Shown: positions 15,285 through 15,714 of the stretch, piece by piece
How positions within the stretch are numbered: the stretch's first letter is position 1
Layout: the number at the start of each line of letters is the position of its first letter
Notes under the pieces: model-generated
What the model was told of the DNA's origin: nothing
What the model saw: only the letters and a program-made list of their open reading frames with translations
The model's database searches: none
Program-made: the position numbers and the translations under genes
Assembly: GCA_950069165.1 (NCBI GenBank)
Contig: CATMIT010000028.1
Coordinates: 1-15,714 of the forward strand
DNA from: an uncultured Flavobacteriales bacterium
GTDB lineage: Bacteria; Bacteroidota; Bacteroidia; Flavobacteriales; BACL11
DNA: 15,714 nucleotides
Direction: 5' to 3'

Positions 15285-15714
15285 TCAATTTTTATTAGGT
15301 GTATAATCGCATTTGCTTCCAAAAAGAGATTTTTCCTTAATTATTTCTGCCACTCCTTCAGGTACCATACCTTCCCAACTTTCATCTTTACAAGATTTTA
15401 TTAGTTTAAGGACTTTTCTAGAAAAAATATGCAGCACTTTTGGGTCGTAATCCAAATCCTCAATTCTACCATTGGAGAAAAGGTAATTGTAAATTGGTTT
15501 TATTCGTGGGTGAATGGCAATATTATTGCTGTTTTGTAATTGTGCTTTATCGTTTGGTTTAAAGGGGTAAAGGTATATTTTAATATCTCTTGTAACCATA
15601 ATCCCGAAAGCTTCCATTATACCACCATTAAGGTTACGATAATAAACCTCATCAAACATTTCCAGTAAATTATCCACCCCAATAATTAAACCCATTCTTG
15701 CGCTTGTAAATCGG
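15285..15714 (-). CDS. C-terminal part of a large conserved Bacteroidota protein, function unproven (5' end beyond window)
   Basis: The frame stays open from the stop at 15285 to the window edge, so this is a C-terminal fragment of at least 142 codons; the ATG at 15693-15695 is probably internal because the codons upstream (RFTSAR) continue a conserved region. Landmarks are GLIIGVDNLLEMFDEVYY, NGGIMEAFG, IKIYLYPFKP, HPRIKPIYNYLF, VLHIFSRKVL and WEGMVPEGVAEIIKEKSLFG. From memory these fit the C-terminus of a large protein family in Bacteroidota that database entries label inconsistently, for example as nicotinate-nucleotide adenylyltransferase or TonB-dependent receptor. The visible part has no signal peptide, barrel strands or nucleotidyltransferase motif, so neither label is supported here. 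It is followed by the receptor gene after 40 bases and may share its transcript. Confidence 0.75.
   Translation of the reverse strand, partial: RFTSARMGLIIGVDNLLEMFDEVYYRNLNGGIMEAFGIMVTRDIKIYLYPFKPNDKAQLQNSNNIAIHPRIKPIYNYLFSNGRIEDLDYDPKVLHIFSRKVLKLIKSCKDESWEGMVPEGVAEIIKEKSLFGSKCDYTPNKN

Noticed and set aside
1..15714. CRISPR array, insertion sequence, phage or toxin-antitoxin genes
   Set aside because: No regularly spaced repeats, transposase motifs, phage structural genes or small toxin-antitoxin pairs were visible on either strand.

Overview
The window looks like a piece of an AT-rich chromosome from a member of the Bacteroidota, probably in or near the Flavobacteriia. The evidence is as follows. 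Start codons lack Shine-Dalgarno sequences. Several short intergenic gaps carry the Bacteroidota -7 promoter motif TAnnTTTG. There is an outer-membrane beta-barrel receptor with an N-terminal carboxypeptidase-like domain. The peptidase, RarA, thiolase and 7TM-HD proteins are of the types common in this phylum. The assignment below phylum level is inference.

Layout. (1) Positions 1-4591, minus strand, form a tight four-gene unit read right to left: acetoacetyl-CoA thiolase, a C40 (NlpC/P60) peptidase whose start codon overlaps the thiolase stop, the replication-fork ATPase RarA, and an uncharacterised lipoprotein that runs off the left edge. (2) Positions 4672-6780, plus strand, encode a PgpH-type 7TM-HD protein, probably a cyclic-di-AMP phosphodiesterase, divergent from the thiolase. 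(3) Positions 6777-11400, minus strand, hold an oligopeptide/dipeptide ABC transporter operon: the substrate-binding lipoprotein, then the OppB-like and OppC-like permeases. No ATPase genes are present, so they must be elsewhere. Both permeases carry large extra segments. The last permease and pgpH converge and their stop codons overlap by 4 bases. (4) Positions 11561-11786 hold tRNA-Ser(GCU) and tRNA-Pro(UGG) on the plus strand, each with its own recognisable promoter, followed by a 228-base gap with several inverted repeats. (5) Positions 12015-12680 encode a small SAM-dependent methyltransferase, and 12764-15244 an outer-membrane beta-barrel/TonB-type receptor. The right edge cuts a conserved Bacteroidota protein, of which only the C-terminal part is visible.

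Working together. The peptide importer, the peptidase that appears to be cytoplasmic and the c-di-AMP phosphodiesterase could be linked through uptake and turnover of peptides (including cell-wall peptides) and cell-wall/osmotic homeostasis, but this rests on proximity and on what is known of homologues. Most of the window is ordinary housekeeping and transport sequence. I found no mobile element, CRISPR array, phage gene or clear new defence system. The oddest features are the large insertions in the two peptide permeases, the unclassified lipoprotein behind rarA, the palindromes after the tRNAs, and the poorly named protein at the right edge.
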